Shown piece by piece: positions 20,883 through 33,104 of a DNA stretch of 64,000 nucleotides. Source of the stretch: Phialocephala subalpina (taxonomy: Eukaryota; Ascomycota; Leotiomycetes; Helotiales; Mollisiaceae); assembly GCA_900073065.1 (NCBI GenBank), contig FJOG01000005.1:248001-312000 (forward strand), in the 5' to 3' direction. Numbering within the stretch: position 1 is the first letter of the stretch; every line of letters starts with the position of its first letter. Below the pieces are notes generated by a model that was not told the DNA's origin, did not search any database, and worked only from the letters and a program-made list of their open reading frames with translations. The position numbers and the translations under genes are program-made.

Positions 20883-23800
20883 ATGTCCTCGAGCCAGGCG
20901 CACGTCAATTTCCAAGTGCCAGATGCCTCGGAGTTCCAAGACCCCACGACAGCCGCGCCAATTCACACGGATCCCCTCGACCTCGAGCAGTTTATGATGG
21001 ACAACAGCCACCATGCGAGCGGCTCGCTAATTCACACTACCCCGCCACAATTCGCAGACTTCTCTTTCAACAACTACAACGTCGCGGACGATGGAATGCA
21101 CAGCGACGCAAAGTTGGAGAACACAGCAGACCCGTATACCCTCTCGGGTCGCAGCGGGGCCCCAGATCACAGAGGTTCAATTGCCTCGATACATCCAGAG
21201 CTTCGGCAAGACCATCGGCACTCGATAACCTCAATGCCGGGGGATCACCGAGGGTCCATTACATCAATTCCTGGAGGGACGCGTGCCAGTTTCAGTGGCG
21301 CTGTTGGACAAGGAGGGAATGCAAGCTTGGATGGTTCGGAAGATGCAAGCCCTTCGAGCAATCGTGCTGGTATGGATGGTGGATATGACGAGTTTGGGCT
21401 TAACAATGGAAGTGCGGTCGACGGGAGCGATTTGGGTACACGAACAAAAGAAGACAAGAACGATTCCAACCCACCATGGAGCGAACTAAAGACCAAGGCA
21501 GGAAAGGAGAGGAAGAGATTGCCATTAGCCTGTATTGCCTGCCGGCGAAAGAAAATAAGATGTTCAGGAGAGAAGCCTGCTTGCAAGCACTGCCTCCGGT
21601 CGCGGATACCATGCGTTTACAAGGTCACCACTCGCAAAGCTGCACCCAGAACAGACTATATGGCTATGCTCGACAAAAGGTTACGGAGAATGGAAGAGAG
21701 AATCATCAAGATTGTGCCTAAGGAAGAGCAGGACGGTACTGCAGTATCAGTGACGAGAGCAGCCGTGAAGCCGGCGATCCCAGGTACGATTCCTGTCAAG
21801 AGCACGGCTGGCAAGAAACGAGCAGCCGATGAAGCTTTTGCTCAGGAGTTGGACCACTGGTCAAAGTCAACCTCGCATCCTAACCTGGAAGGTGGCTCTA
21901 AGCCAACGTCGGTGATGCTTCAAGAACAGGAAGAGAGCAAACTCTTGTCAGAAGGCGCAGAGGCACTTCCGTCGAAAGAGCTTCAAGAGCATTTGTCGGA
22001 AGTATTCTTCGAGAATGTCTATGGTCAGACATATCATCTTCTTCACAAACCGAGCTTTATGAGAAAGCTCAAGTAAGTCGTCGAATTATAAGTCTTGATT
22101 CTTGAGCTAATTTTGTTCCAGAGCGGGTACTGTCCCTCCAGTCTTGATACTTGCAGTTTCTGCAGTTTCTGCACGCTTCTCTACACATCCAAAGCTCAAC
22201 ACAACGCCCGCATTCTTAAGGGGTGAAGAATGGGCGTGCGAAGCTCGCAAAATCGTTACAAACAGATACGACTGGCCTAACATAACGATACTGACATGTC
22301 TCTTGATACTTGGTCTTCACGAATTTGGGACATGCCAAGGCGGACGAAGCTGGGCGTTTGGTGGCCATGCAGTTCGCATGGCATATGCACTGCAACTTCA
22401 TAGGGATCTCGACTATGATCCGTTAAAACGTAATGGCACGGCGGAGCTCAGTTTCATCGACCGCGAAATCAGAAGGAGGACCATGTGGGCATGCTTTCTC
22501 ATGGACAGATTCATGTCTGCTGGAGTTGATCGGCCAACCTTCATCAAGGAGGAAACCATCAAAGTGCAGCTTCCAATCAGGGAGAAATACTTTCAACTAG
22601 ACATGCCCGGACCCACAGAGAACCTGAAGGGCGAAGTGCCGCATCCATTATCGCCTGGTGCTGGTCAGCTCTCCGACGCGAGAGATAACATGGGAGTAGC
22701 TGCCTTCATGGTCCGTTCCATTGCTCTATGGGGCCGGATTATCAACTATCTTAACCTTGGAGGGAGCGACGAGGACCCTCATCCAACGTGGCATCACGAC
22801 TCGGTGTATGCCAGTTTGTTGTCGCAGACCGAAGCATTCAATGATACCCTTCCGGATTCTCTGAAGTACAATAAGGAGAATCTCCACACGCATGAAACAG
22901 AGGGTCTTGCCAATCAATTCCTCTTCCTCCACATATCCATTCAGCAGAACATCTTGTTCATGAATAGATTCTCAACCCCAGGACAGAAAGGAGAAGCTGG
23001 AAACCGACCTTCATCGGACGTACCCAAGGAATTTGTTACGAAAGCAGGGACCAAGGCCTTTGAAGCTGCCAACAAAGTATCAGAGTTACTGCACGATGGC
23101 GAATCTCATTTCATCACTGCTCCCTTCACAGGGTACTGCGCCTTTCTTGCAAGCACGGTCCATGTGTTCGGTGTCTTCTCAAACAATTCTGCTATGGAAA
23201 CAGCGTCCAAGAAGAATCTAGGAATTAACGTCAAGTACCTTTCGAAGATGAAGAGATACTGGGGCATGTTTCATTTCGCGGCAGAGAACCTCAAGGAGTT
23301 GTACCGGACATGCGCCGACGCTGCCAGGCAAGGATCCTCCACAAATATGACTCAATCACCATCAAATGTTTTCCAGTACGGCGATTGGTTTGATCGTTAC
23401 CCGCATGGAGTATCTCAATCAGACTTTGAAGACCCAGCAACTATCACTATCAAGAAGGAAAAGGGAGACGATGCGGTTCTCAGCGAAAAATCAGGACTGC
23501 ACACAGTCGAGCAATTTTTCGACACGTTGGACCCCGCGATGACACCACTAGAGCGAGACGCAGCTGCCAAGGGTGGAAAGAGGAAGGCCAAGAAGGGGCA
23601 ACCTTCCCGCCATGACCAACTTGCACCGGTGAACACAAATGTTCCAGACATGAATCGCGGACCATCGATGCAAATGCAGAATAGTCACCATGTTCAACAA
23701 GGGTACAATCAGATGAGCCCAACAACACCTGTAAATATGTACAATCAACATCAACCCTACTACGGCCACGAGGTTCTACTTCCACCACACCAACAAGGAT

Positions 23801-24093
23801 TGATGCCACAACTCGATCGCCAACTTGTCTTCGGGGCGTACGCTGGCATGGATCCATCTTCTCTCAGCTCTCAGAACATGCTTGATAGCACGAATGCTTG
23901 GGATATGCAGATGGGTGGCATGGCTGGGCTTGTAACAGAGCCCTCTGCTCAATGGTTTATGCCATTCAATATGGAACCTCCTGATCTCGGCCACGATCAA
24001 GATATTTTCAACGCTATGGGCGGTACTTATGCTTTGGGAGGAATGCAAGTTGATAATGGTGGGCACATGGGCGGTCACGGAGGCGGTAATTAG
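20883..24093 (+). CDS. Zn(II)2Cys6 fungal transcription factor
   Basis: Two exons, 20883-22072 and 22122-24093, with a 49-nt intron (GTAAGT ... TTCCAG, phase 2), about 1053 aa. The binuclear zinc cluster spans residues 217-244 with spacing C-x2-C-x6-C-x6-C-x2-C-x6-C, followed by a basic linker and a short coiled-coil dimerisation element (MLDKRLRRMEERI). The fungal-specific middle homology region begins before the intron (HLLHKPSFMRKLK) and continues with GGHAVRMAYALQLHRDL and REIRRRTMWACFLMDRF. The C-terminus is Gln/Met/Gly-rich, as in activation domains. Start is the first ATG in a good context (ACAATAATG). I cannot tell which pathway it regulates; no enzyme cluster adjoins it. Confidence 0.93.
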
Positions 24094-25220
24094 GCTTCTA
24101 TTGCACTGGGACGGTGTTCAGGAATGGAGGATATATTATGGGATACCACTGAGGGATGGATTTTGTAAATATCCAGGAGTTCAAATGGACCATAGGATGA
24201 CAGGGGTGCAGCTACCCCTTTGCATGAGTGAGGAATATCAATTTTCACTGTATATACTGATTGCCCTGATGCTCAACGGTATTCTGTCCCTTCCACCTCC
24301 GGATCTTCTATTGTCATCTCTCACCGGCAAGTGCCACCAGCTCCATACTCGACGTCCAAGTTCCTGCAAGTCAGATGTTTTTTATGACATTTGCTACGCT
24401 CGGGGTCTTGCTTCGATGCGGCTCCTGCTTCTCTCTTCCTGATCGCTAGGCACGCTACATCAATCGAGTGTGCCATGATTCACACCGAGTTTGCAAGTGA
24501 CAATAAGCACAAGCCACAGCAGGACCAGTTTTGTCACTGCAGGCAAAAGAGGCTCAAATTCACTTCCTCCGAAGCTTGTACTCTGCTTTAGAATCGTTTG
24601 TGAGAAGTTCGGGGGCTGGGTATCTTAGTTTTGGCTGCGTTCGAGGGACACGGCGCTTAATAGCTTGGAGACCCTGCGCTCTCACGTGATGAGAATCACT
24701 CACAAGCCATTCTCTGTCGTTCAACGAGACCTCCCATCCATGCAGCCTTTCAATGTATGTTTCTTTGGGCAGAGGTCCTATTTGTGCAACATGCTCGAAT
24801 GCAAGTATTCGTCGGTGTGTTCTATGAACACAATCAAGCTGCGGTGCCGAGAGCATTTGAGCCTCACGTCGATGTTTCCTAGCCTTTTATTCTAGCTTCA
24901 GCCTACAGAAACGATTTTAATACCTTCTAGACCTCCTATCCCGACTTGCACTGCCGGGTTTCGTTTCAAGGGCACAAAGAGTGTCGACAAGCACTACAAT
25001 CCATACAGGATTCTGGATCAATCAATCCCAGGGGCCAAAGTATGGCGCAACTCTTACACTTTTGAAGAACAATGGAGTCATCCTTGTTGGAGCTCTCGCC
25101 GTCTTGATCTAAGTGCTTTTATATTTCCATGGCGGTCTCGTACCTTCTTGCAGAATCTCACTCCCAAGGTACTTCAACTTGTACTAGGTAACTTCTGTAA
25201 CAGATAGCTGGAGCACAATC
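24094..25220. other. Spacer downstream of the zinc cluster gene
   Basis: Presumed 3' UTR at the left, then no supportable gene. Frames at 24560-24856 (minus) and 24665-24895 (plus) overlap each other and resemble nothing. Confidence 0.4.
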
Positions 25221-26750
25221 ATGGAGCATCATTTGCCTCGCAACGCATCAGTTAAGGGCCCCATAAAAGTTCGAGACGGCATGCGCCATCAGCAACAGGC
25301 AACCTTTAGAAACAACACATCTGACTTCGGGACACTGTGGCAATTACAGAAGGTAGGGTGGGCGTGGTGCTCTCGTTCAGCTAGAAGCTGTCGAAGAACT
25401 CTTGGGCCGGTCTTCGTCGGAGTCGCCCATATCCTCACGTTCACTGTTGCCAGTATTGTCGCATCACGCATAACCATGGGAAACGAAGCCCTCATATCTC
25501 GGAGCGATCATTTCGGTCTCTGGGTGCATTACCAAAGTCCAACCTCGCAGATCAACTTCATGGATCTCATCGCTGCCGGGATTCTCGGGACGATAACAAG
25601 TAGGGGTTGTAAGAAAACTGCTTCGATGAACAGCAGTCATTACCAGAGTGCGATACTGTGAAAAGCTTGCAATTAGAATGGAACATAACCAACGATTTAT
25701 ACCTTTCAAAGCCTTGTGTCTTGGTTCAGTCAACGCCTCAATATATGTGACTACTGGGTTGGTTGATTCGCTTCATGATCTTGGCTTTGATGGTAAAGAT
25801 GAGGACCGAGTAACAGTACAGCGCGACCACAAGATTCAGTACTCGCTTGCAGAAAATATGTTCAGCTTTGCAGTCCTTTCCCACCGCAAAGTCTTCCACC
25901 AATATGCCCGCCTTGGATCTCCTACGTCGCCATGATCCAAATTCTGAATCCTACAAATCGGACTATGGGAGGCGTGCTTAGCAACCAGCGTCAGTGGGCT
26001 ACAGCATTTGTGATCATCGAAGCGTTCAACTCAATGAGCATATCACAGATAACAATGTCGAAAGAAGTACAACTGCTAGCAGAGAGTTTAGCTTTTGGTG
26101 CAGAGTCTTTGCCACCAGTCTCCAACCAGTGGGTCTTAGACGCTCAAGATTGGTTCGCGATAGCTCTTGCCCTTGCTCACCCGCGGTGGTTGATTTCATA
26201 ACAAGTCCTCCCCCTAGTTTTCACCATTCGCCCCGAATCAATCCTTCCCTGGCGCAGATCTGGCTTTTACTTAGCTATGTCAGAACATGATTATACGGCG
26301 TAATGATTTTACTAATTTCAGTACTCTGTCAACCGGTCTAGTGCTTGAACTCAGCGCTTTGACCATTCTCGCAAGTCTTTTCCTAGAGATAAACGTTGGC
26401 CTTATACGCTTGAAGTGGAAAGTTAGCAGGCGAAGGGAAAGGGCTTGGTGGGCTGAAGGAACGCTACGGTTGCAAAGGAGAGCTTTTGAAGGAATGGGTA
26501 TAAAGGATTGGGAGTTCGGGGAATGGGATAGAGTGCCGGCCATTGAGAAAGCAGGGTGTGGAGTGCTCTAGGAATTTGAGAGGAGATGCTTCCGCTTGCC
26601 GATGTGCAGAGACTTGAAGAGAAATCAGGATTGGAAGGCTCTTCTGCAGAGATAATGAGGAATGATGGTGTCACTAACACGACGTCTCCTATTGCTTCCA
26701 CCGAGAGTACATCCCAGCAGCCGACGAGACCCCGAGCAAATTTTGTGTGA
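25221..26750 (+). pseudogene. Decayed multi-pass membrane protein gene (fungal family with a WWAEGTLRLQ motif)
   Basis: Pieces of one family appear in order but in changing frames. 25221-25640: GPVFVGVAHILTFTVASI (membrane helix) and NEALISRSDHFGLW. About 25634-25700, another frame: SLPECDTVK and LEWNITND. About 25700-25935, a third frame: ALCLGSVNASIYV, VDSLHDLGFDGKDEDRV. About 25932-26201: NQWVLDAQDWFAIALA. 26270-26571: LCQNMIIRRNDFTNFSTLS, a second membrane helix, and WWAEGTLRLQRRAFEGM. 26586-26750, again shifted: MLPLADVQRLEEKSG to a TGA. In-frame stops and about four frame changes are not explained by clean introns, so I call it a pseudogene. I recall similar uncharacterised ascomycete membrane proteins but cannot name the family. 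Confidence 0.55.
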
Positions 26751-27218
26751 ATGGATCAAGGTTTTTCAGCATTTTGTATCTGCAGCTACTACTGCCAAAA
26801 CGATGGAGGAAATGCGAAGCTGGATGCGAATAGCCAGGTGACACGCTACATTCTTTAAGCATCGTTCGAGTCACTCCTCGTGGGCGAAGAGAAGAGATGG
26901 ACATGAGATATTCGGAACAAGGTAAAATTAAGTAGCAAAATGAACCTGTCAAATCATCAAATGTTCCACTCCACGACAGATAATGACTTGCTGGGAAACA
27001 ATGTAATGTCCACCTGAAAGTTAATCATTATCCATTATTTAGGGCCTTACGCTTTCTTCCAATAAGGACAATGAAAAAGCGTCTCGTGGTATCTTCAAAA
27101 TGCGCAACCATAATGAAGCCAAGCAAGAAAGTCGAAGACTGTATAGCTGATCCAACCAACACCAAACTCCTAAGCACCCCCAATTACCATTTCAATTCTC
27201 TCAGTCCTCGCAAGCCGT
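26751..27218. other. Spacer
   Basis: Convergent region between the membrane-protein relic and the 232-aa minus-strand gene. Nothing recognised. Confidence 0.4.
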
Positions 27219-27917
27219 TCAAGAATAAGTCGGCAGCGTGTGACCTTGGCCGGCACTGACATTTGCTACGGCTTCCGCTCTCCTAGATGGCAGCATCTTT
27301 TTCTTGAGTTCTACTGCTTGCAAGGCCACAGTCAAATCCATGTTTGAATCTGCTTCCTCCTCCACCGCCCTCAAAATCTCCCGTTCCTCCTCATCCAATA
27401 ACTTCCATCTCGTACATTCCTCTTCCCAGAAGAAAAGCAATCCAACCAATTTCCTCTGGGCGTGAACACTGATAACTGCAAGCTGGCTCGCAAACCCCTT
27501 CGTGATGCTTGCTGTGTTGACAGTTATGGCCTCTCCTCCCACTGGTGCTGTGCCAACCGAATCACTAGCACTTTCACTCTCCCTCCTCCCACTCCCACTC
27601 CTACTCCCACTCCCACTCCCAATACTAAACACGCTCCCCTTCCTCCCCTTCTCCTCTCCAGGAATAGGCAAAATAATCCTGTGCTTCACAAGTGCCTTCC
27701 ACACCTTCTTCGACAAACTTTCCGAGCCCACTATCCCAGCAACAAAGAATGCGTTCTCGCCTAGATACCGTGGATATGGGAGAGCGAGCTGGTAGCTGAG
27801 AAGCGCGTCCGCTTGTCCTGGCTTTAGATCCACGTCGTTAGGGTCATCGCGGGCGAAGTTAGGGACTGCGTTGTTTATGAGGCGCATGAAGGAGAATTTC
27901 TGTCCCCAGGCTGCCAT
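27219..27917 (-). CDS. Hypothetical protein, 232 aa
   Basis: Single-exon frame with an ATG start at 27917. The N-terminal half (LLSYQLALPYPRYLGENAFFVAGIVG) looks like a folded domain with hydrophobic stretches. In the middle is a low-complexity Gly/Ser/Arg tract (about residues 95-125) encoded by a CACTCC-type repeat on the plus strand. The C-terminal half is Glu-rich and probably helical (LDEEEREILRAVEEEA). No signal peptide or confident membrane helix. The codon pattern and length suggest a real gene, but I do not recognise the family. Confidence 0.6.
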   Translation of the reverse strand: MAAWGQKFSFMRLINNAVPNFARDDPNDVDLKPGQADALLSYQLALPYPRYLGENAFFVAGIVGSESLSKKVWKALVKHRIILPIPGEEKGRKGSVFSIGSGSGSRSGSGRRESESASDSVGTAPVGGEAITVNTASITKGFASQLAVISVHAQRKLVGLLFFWEEECTRWKLLDEEEREILRAVEEEADSNMDLTVALQAVELKKKMLPSRRAEAVANVSAGQGHTLPTYS

Positions 27918-30900
27918 GTTAGAGGTGCTGATTGCGAATGCTGTTGGTTTTGAGTTCTGACTTGGAGTTGAACTTTGGATGGATCTGAGACGGTGTAGGA
28001 TGGTGGTCAGATACCGGAGTTGGAGGAGGGGTAAGGCTGTGGTGGTTGTAGTACAAGGCTGATATGCGCGGCGAGGGGAGAAGTCTGAGACAGAGCCAAT
28101 GAGGTTGCTGAAGATGAGGTGACTTTAATGCTTGCAAAAGGCCGACTTTCTGAATGTTGTTTCTGGTTCAGGACTTTGAACATATATCCGCGACTGACTG
28201 AGTTTAGTACAGAATAAGATTTTGAGAAGTTCTGTCGTCGCTACATTCGCACTGGCGATAATCGAAGTCGAGCTCCGCCTCCACAAAACAACGGTCTCAG
28301 ATCTAAGCCTGCTTTAAAGGCACATGGTCATTTGACTGGACATGAAACGTTCTCAGAATAATCAAGACAAGGCTGACAATTGATCAAAGAAATGAAGCTG
28401 TTGATACCTGAAGAAGTCTCGAATGACGCGGTTTTAAGCTCGCTCGCGGAAGGCCGCGAGGGAAATTGCTGTGGGAGCCACCTCAGCCACGTGACTTCTT
28501 GTATTTGACCAAGCGCCTGCTCCTATAGTTTTATCCAGCTCGCGATTCCCGTCTCAAAACATTCCAGGGTCTTGCGAGTGCAGCCATGAGGCGTCAGCAG
28601 CTTCGACTTCGGCTTCGACGCAGAAGCCTGCACGTCGAGTGATGTGAATTTATGCATTGGTCTGCCTTTCTGCGACCTTGGTCACCAGCTGAGGTCTTGT
28701 CAATGATTGAGGCGCGTTTTATTTGACCACGGTCTCTCCGCGTGGCCATCATGCCCCTTTATCGCTGCGCAGAGAACATTCCACGGCGTAGATCGGTATA
28801 TGCAACGGAATGAAGTCGTCACGCGTTCTGGAACGAGTGTAGATCCTGAAGCTCATGAGGACATCAGAGCATCTTCGTCACCTGTTGGCTCCGGATTGCG
28901 ACCTAGAGCTGTAGAGCAATATATGCGGCGAAACTGAGATATAAGGCTTGAAAAGGGGTTGTTGTAGCAGGCCACGACGTTTTCAAACACTGGACATGTT
29001 CATTTTGCTTGGAGATGCTTTCAGCGACTCGTCAATTGGATTCCTGTTTCCTGTTGCTTCTAAGTACTTCAATAAGTATGCCGATCTCAGCTAGCTTATT
29101 ACTTAGCATCGGCATTGACACCCCTCGCAATGTTCCCAAAAAGCGACATATGAAAGTACCAGAAACCTAGGGACATTCATCTGGACTTGAATCTACGAAC
29201 TTGATCAACCACAGAGTAGAGTCGAATGAACCTTTGAAATTCCATCAAGTGTTTCCAAAAGTCCTCTGCCAAGTTCTTTTGCAAAGCACTTCCAGCTCCA
29301 AGACATTTGCGTCGCCCCGTGTCGCTTATTCTTCACATTGGGAACTGCCAATAGCCGTAGAGTCGAGACTACCTACCATCCAAGATCTAGGATTCGGTAC
29401 CCGTTTTGAGTTTCCAAGAAGAGATCGAACGGACTCCGTAAGACCTCCTTCATGGAAGGAATACCTTGCCGTTTCCTGCCCTCAGACCCCATTTGAATAG
29501 AAAACTGATTGCTTTTTGTCTTTCAGATATTGCACACCATCAACCACTTGCATGGTAGTTAGTCATGACAGCACCCATAGCGCAAGGCTCGGTAAGGATG
29601 GTTGAAGTATTTGCAATCTTTGAATCCATGGTAAAGTCAAATTGATCATATACTCCGACTGCTAGAGCGCACTGGTCATTTTTGTGCTTCAAGAAGTCAT
29701 CCGAACATCAAAAGTTGAGTTCAATGAATCGCCCCTACTGGTCATATGTATTCAGAAAAAGCGAGAGCTGGTTTTGTTGAACACTATGGTGTACCCGCAC
29801 CTTCCTCATTCAGCTTCCGAGAGAGAAGTTTGCCAGGTCGCGAAATGCAGATATATTTATTGAAAATATCGGCAGCACATTTCCTCTGTCTTGACTCGCC
29901 ATCTGATTTATTTACTGACTCGCGAAGAAATATGATCAATCTATCAGCAGAACATCACAGATGCTGCAGATGAGCCCGGACTCTTTCCGCGGCGAATCAG
30001 GCGTGCATAGAGAAGGCCTGTGGCCTCCATTGCTCAGGATTGGAGTCACCTTGATTGGGACGGTTGAGCAAGTGTTTGAGGGTTGCCGATTACGACAGCC
30101 TCGCCATCCCCATGGTGCTGGGAGGAACCCTTAACCCCGACCTCGCGCGTAACCCCCCCACGAGCGTCCCCCAGATTGTTCAACTGTTGAAGAACACGAC
30201 ATCTGCACATGCTTTTTCGATGATTATGCAGATACGAACCGTTGAGTTTTCGGAACGGTTCAGGCGGTTGCTCGAACCCCTCTTTCCCCTCCCCAGAACC
30301 TAGATCGATAACAGGGCATATGTAGGATGACATGTTGTACTTCAAGAACGCAAATGGAATAATGTTTCGAATTGCCAAACGTTGTGTTCAAGCGTGCACC
30401 GCCACTCTCTAAGCGCATCTCACAACGAATCGTTCATCAGCGGATACGTCTCCTTGTTACGAAAACGAGTTCGACATAAATATGGATTCATGCACAGGCA
30501 ATATCGAGGATCCTTTCTTCAGCTTCGCCAGGATATATGCAAAGTTTAACGAGAGATCCAGAGTGGCCAGAAAAAGAGAAAGCATCGAAGATGCTTCTTT
30601 TCAAGTCCCGTCTATCCGCCAGAGGAATCCCGGTGGATCTTTGTATAGATCATATAGGCATGGATCTAGGGTACCACTTACGGACATCGTTTCGTGTTTC
30701 AATCGTGCTCGGACTTCATCAAGCGGGCGCCAACTGATCATCAAGGAAGGTTGCGCGTTCCGGCAAGATGTCAGCGCGGTAAAAGGCAGCTCTAGACGCA
30801 CAGAGAGTCACATGCCACAGGCTCGGTGCGTTTTTCGGCATTACAGCGCGCTTGAAGGGCAGAGGGATGCAATGGGCGACACACGGCTACCCGAGGATAA

Positions 30901-33104
30901 GTGAGGATATTCGCGTCAACTGAAGGCAAAAGTCTTCAGCTCGCCAGCTCATGTGACGACTGCCGCGTTCCTTGCTGGAGGAAATGATCGTTTGTGGCAA
31001 GTTGCCCTTTGGCGACGTCGAAGAGTCATACAGACCCTCGATGAGCCAGCCCCTTTGATTACTGCAGGTCTTGCAGCGCTTGACACAAACCTGCTTTAGG
31101 AAGTCATGAGTTTATTGTTCAAGCTAGACGAACGCTTGGGAATAACTGAAGAAACTGGATCGCCACGCTAGAACGGATCACCAAAAGAGTGGCTGGTTTA
31201 ATCCCCGAACTCTCCAAGATGGAGAAATCGCAAGCATTCGCATGAAGCTTGATACCAAGTTACCATAAGGTAGTTTAACCGACGATGTTGATCGAATTTA
31301 AGGAGATGAAGAGAAGAACCAGCAGGCTTCCGGTTGAAGAAGGTGCAGATCACAAGCTCGGAGTGTCCGCTTCTAAGTATAGCCCACAGCCACACTTTTG
31401 TTATTGCCTTGAATATCAGGCTGAATATCTCAAACTTCGGGCAAGCCTTCGAGATCTGCCTGCCTGCATGCGCAGACAACGCACTCTTCTTTCTTGCCAC
31501 AACGCCTACGCAATCTTCATCGCAGCAACGCCTGAACTGAACAACGATCATGCCCGAAGCAGAACCTGTGTCTTTCGACAGTGCACGACTTCACGATCCT
31601 CGCGGCCGGCCAGGCTCAACCGGCTGCCGTGGAACACCGTTCTCGCAGTCTGCAGTTTCGAAGTCGAGGTTCCACTTGAGGGGGGTGATGGCTTTTCATC
31701 AACACCCAATCACAGCGCAAAATCGCCTAGCTCTTTTTCCCTCAACTTCACGACAACGAATAGGACCTCCAAAAAGCTCTTTCATCTCACCTGACTTCCA
31801 ACTAACCGGCCATCCACCAAGGATGGGATGATTCCCATCATGATTCTACAGGTCGACGAGCTCGCTATATCTCCTCAACGGTCAGGGACTCCCTGAAATG
31901 CATTCGAGACTTGCGGCACGAGCTTCAACGAAGAAACGCACCCTCCAGCAGCGTCCCGGTTGGTCTTACCCCATATCATATCAGGAGAGACCCGAAGCTA
32001 TTCATGCAGGAGACTCCAGTTCTGGCATCGAGGATTCCAGGTGAGGTCCAATGTAGGGTCTTCCAGCACCCGATATTCCCCAGCCTGCAACACAGGAGCA
32101 CTCTGGAGCCATGCAGATACTGCCGCAATCGTTGAGAGGAGCTCGAAGGGAATACGATCGGGGGCGCAAGATTATGTAGGTGTTTCACAATCTTCGAGAG
32201 GGCCTGCAGCTGCACTGCAGTCTCTCTGCTCTCTCATGCAAGTCATCGTCGTCGAAAGACATATGGTATCAAAACGAGTTCTCAAGGCATGGCCTGGCCG
32301 GTCCTCGGCAGCTTTTCCCACTGAGTGCGACAGTTGATGAGGTTTTGCCTGACGCAGCATGGTCTTCAGCCCTAGCCACTCCTATTCTTGCCTCTCTCCA
32401 GAAGAAAGTTTCAACTGTCCCGTTGCGGCACGTTGACTGGAGAGAGAGGCTCTTCAGCAATTTCACCATGCGGCTGATGGCGTGGAAACAATCTCGCAGA
32501 ACATGGAATGATGTTTCTAGGGCGATCGTGAGCGGCGGAAGCGCACTGCTAACAGCGATCAGTCTTCCCAGTCTGTCGACATCGGCGCCTTGATGCTGCA
32601 GCTTGAGCTAGGATCAGGGAAAATACAGTGACCATGGTCATAAGTGGGCCGAGGAAGCCAGTGTACTGCATGCAAAATATGCAGCCTTCAGCTTACTACC
32701 GCAGTGCTAGGGCACGAAAAACTAATACCCGGACTCGGCTTGCCCAGCAGCATGCAGGCTGGTGCACTGCCTCTCTTGCCCCAAATTTTTGGGTTGGCGC
32801 ACTGGACAGGCGAGTTACCGGCGCGGACCACGCCTGAGCTACCATTAAGACCACCCCTCTTCGCTGTCTGCCTGCTTTCTTACTTCACCACGGTCACCTT
32901 CGACCTTGTTCCAGGCGCAGTCAACTTTCCCATTCTTGGGACCGCCAGAAACAGTCATACAATTCGTTTTATTCTTTCATTATTCTTTTGTGTTTCCCCA
33001 ATTTGCCTCTTTCGCACTCGCATATCTAAACTCGCCGCCCCCGGATTTCCTGTCGCACTTAGTCTCGAGATACCCTTCCCTTCTCACCACACCACACATA
33101 CGCG
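27918..33104. other. 5.2-kb gene-poor region
   Basis: No frame here resembles a known family. The least weak candidates are 30482-30904 (+), ATG start, basic composition, and an unspliced series at 31285-32593 (+) with a GTGAGG donor-like site near 32040. Neither can be joined into a convincing gene. The right end (about 32840-33104) is pyrimidine-rich and looks like the promoter and leader of the next gene. An 18-nt perfect hairpin at 28443-28460 is listed separately. Confidence 0.4.
28443..28460. repeat. Perfect inverted repeat with CGG-N4-CCG core
   Basis: Seven-base arms CTCGCGG and CCGCGAG flank AAGG. The core CGG-N4-CCG is the layout of an inverted zinc cluster half-site pair, so it could be an operator for a Zn2Cys6 factor, or just a chance palindrome. 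Confidence 0.35.
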
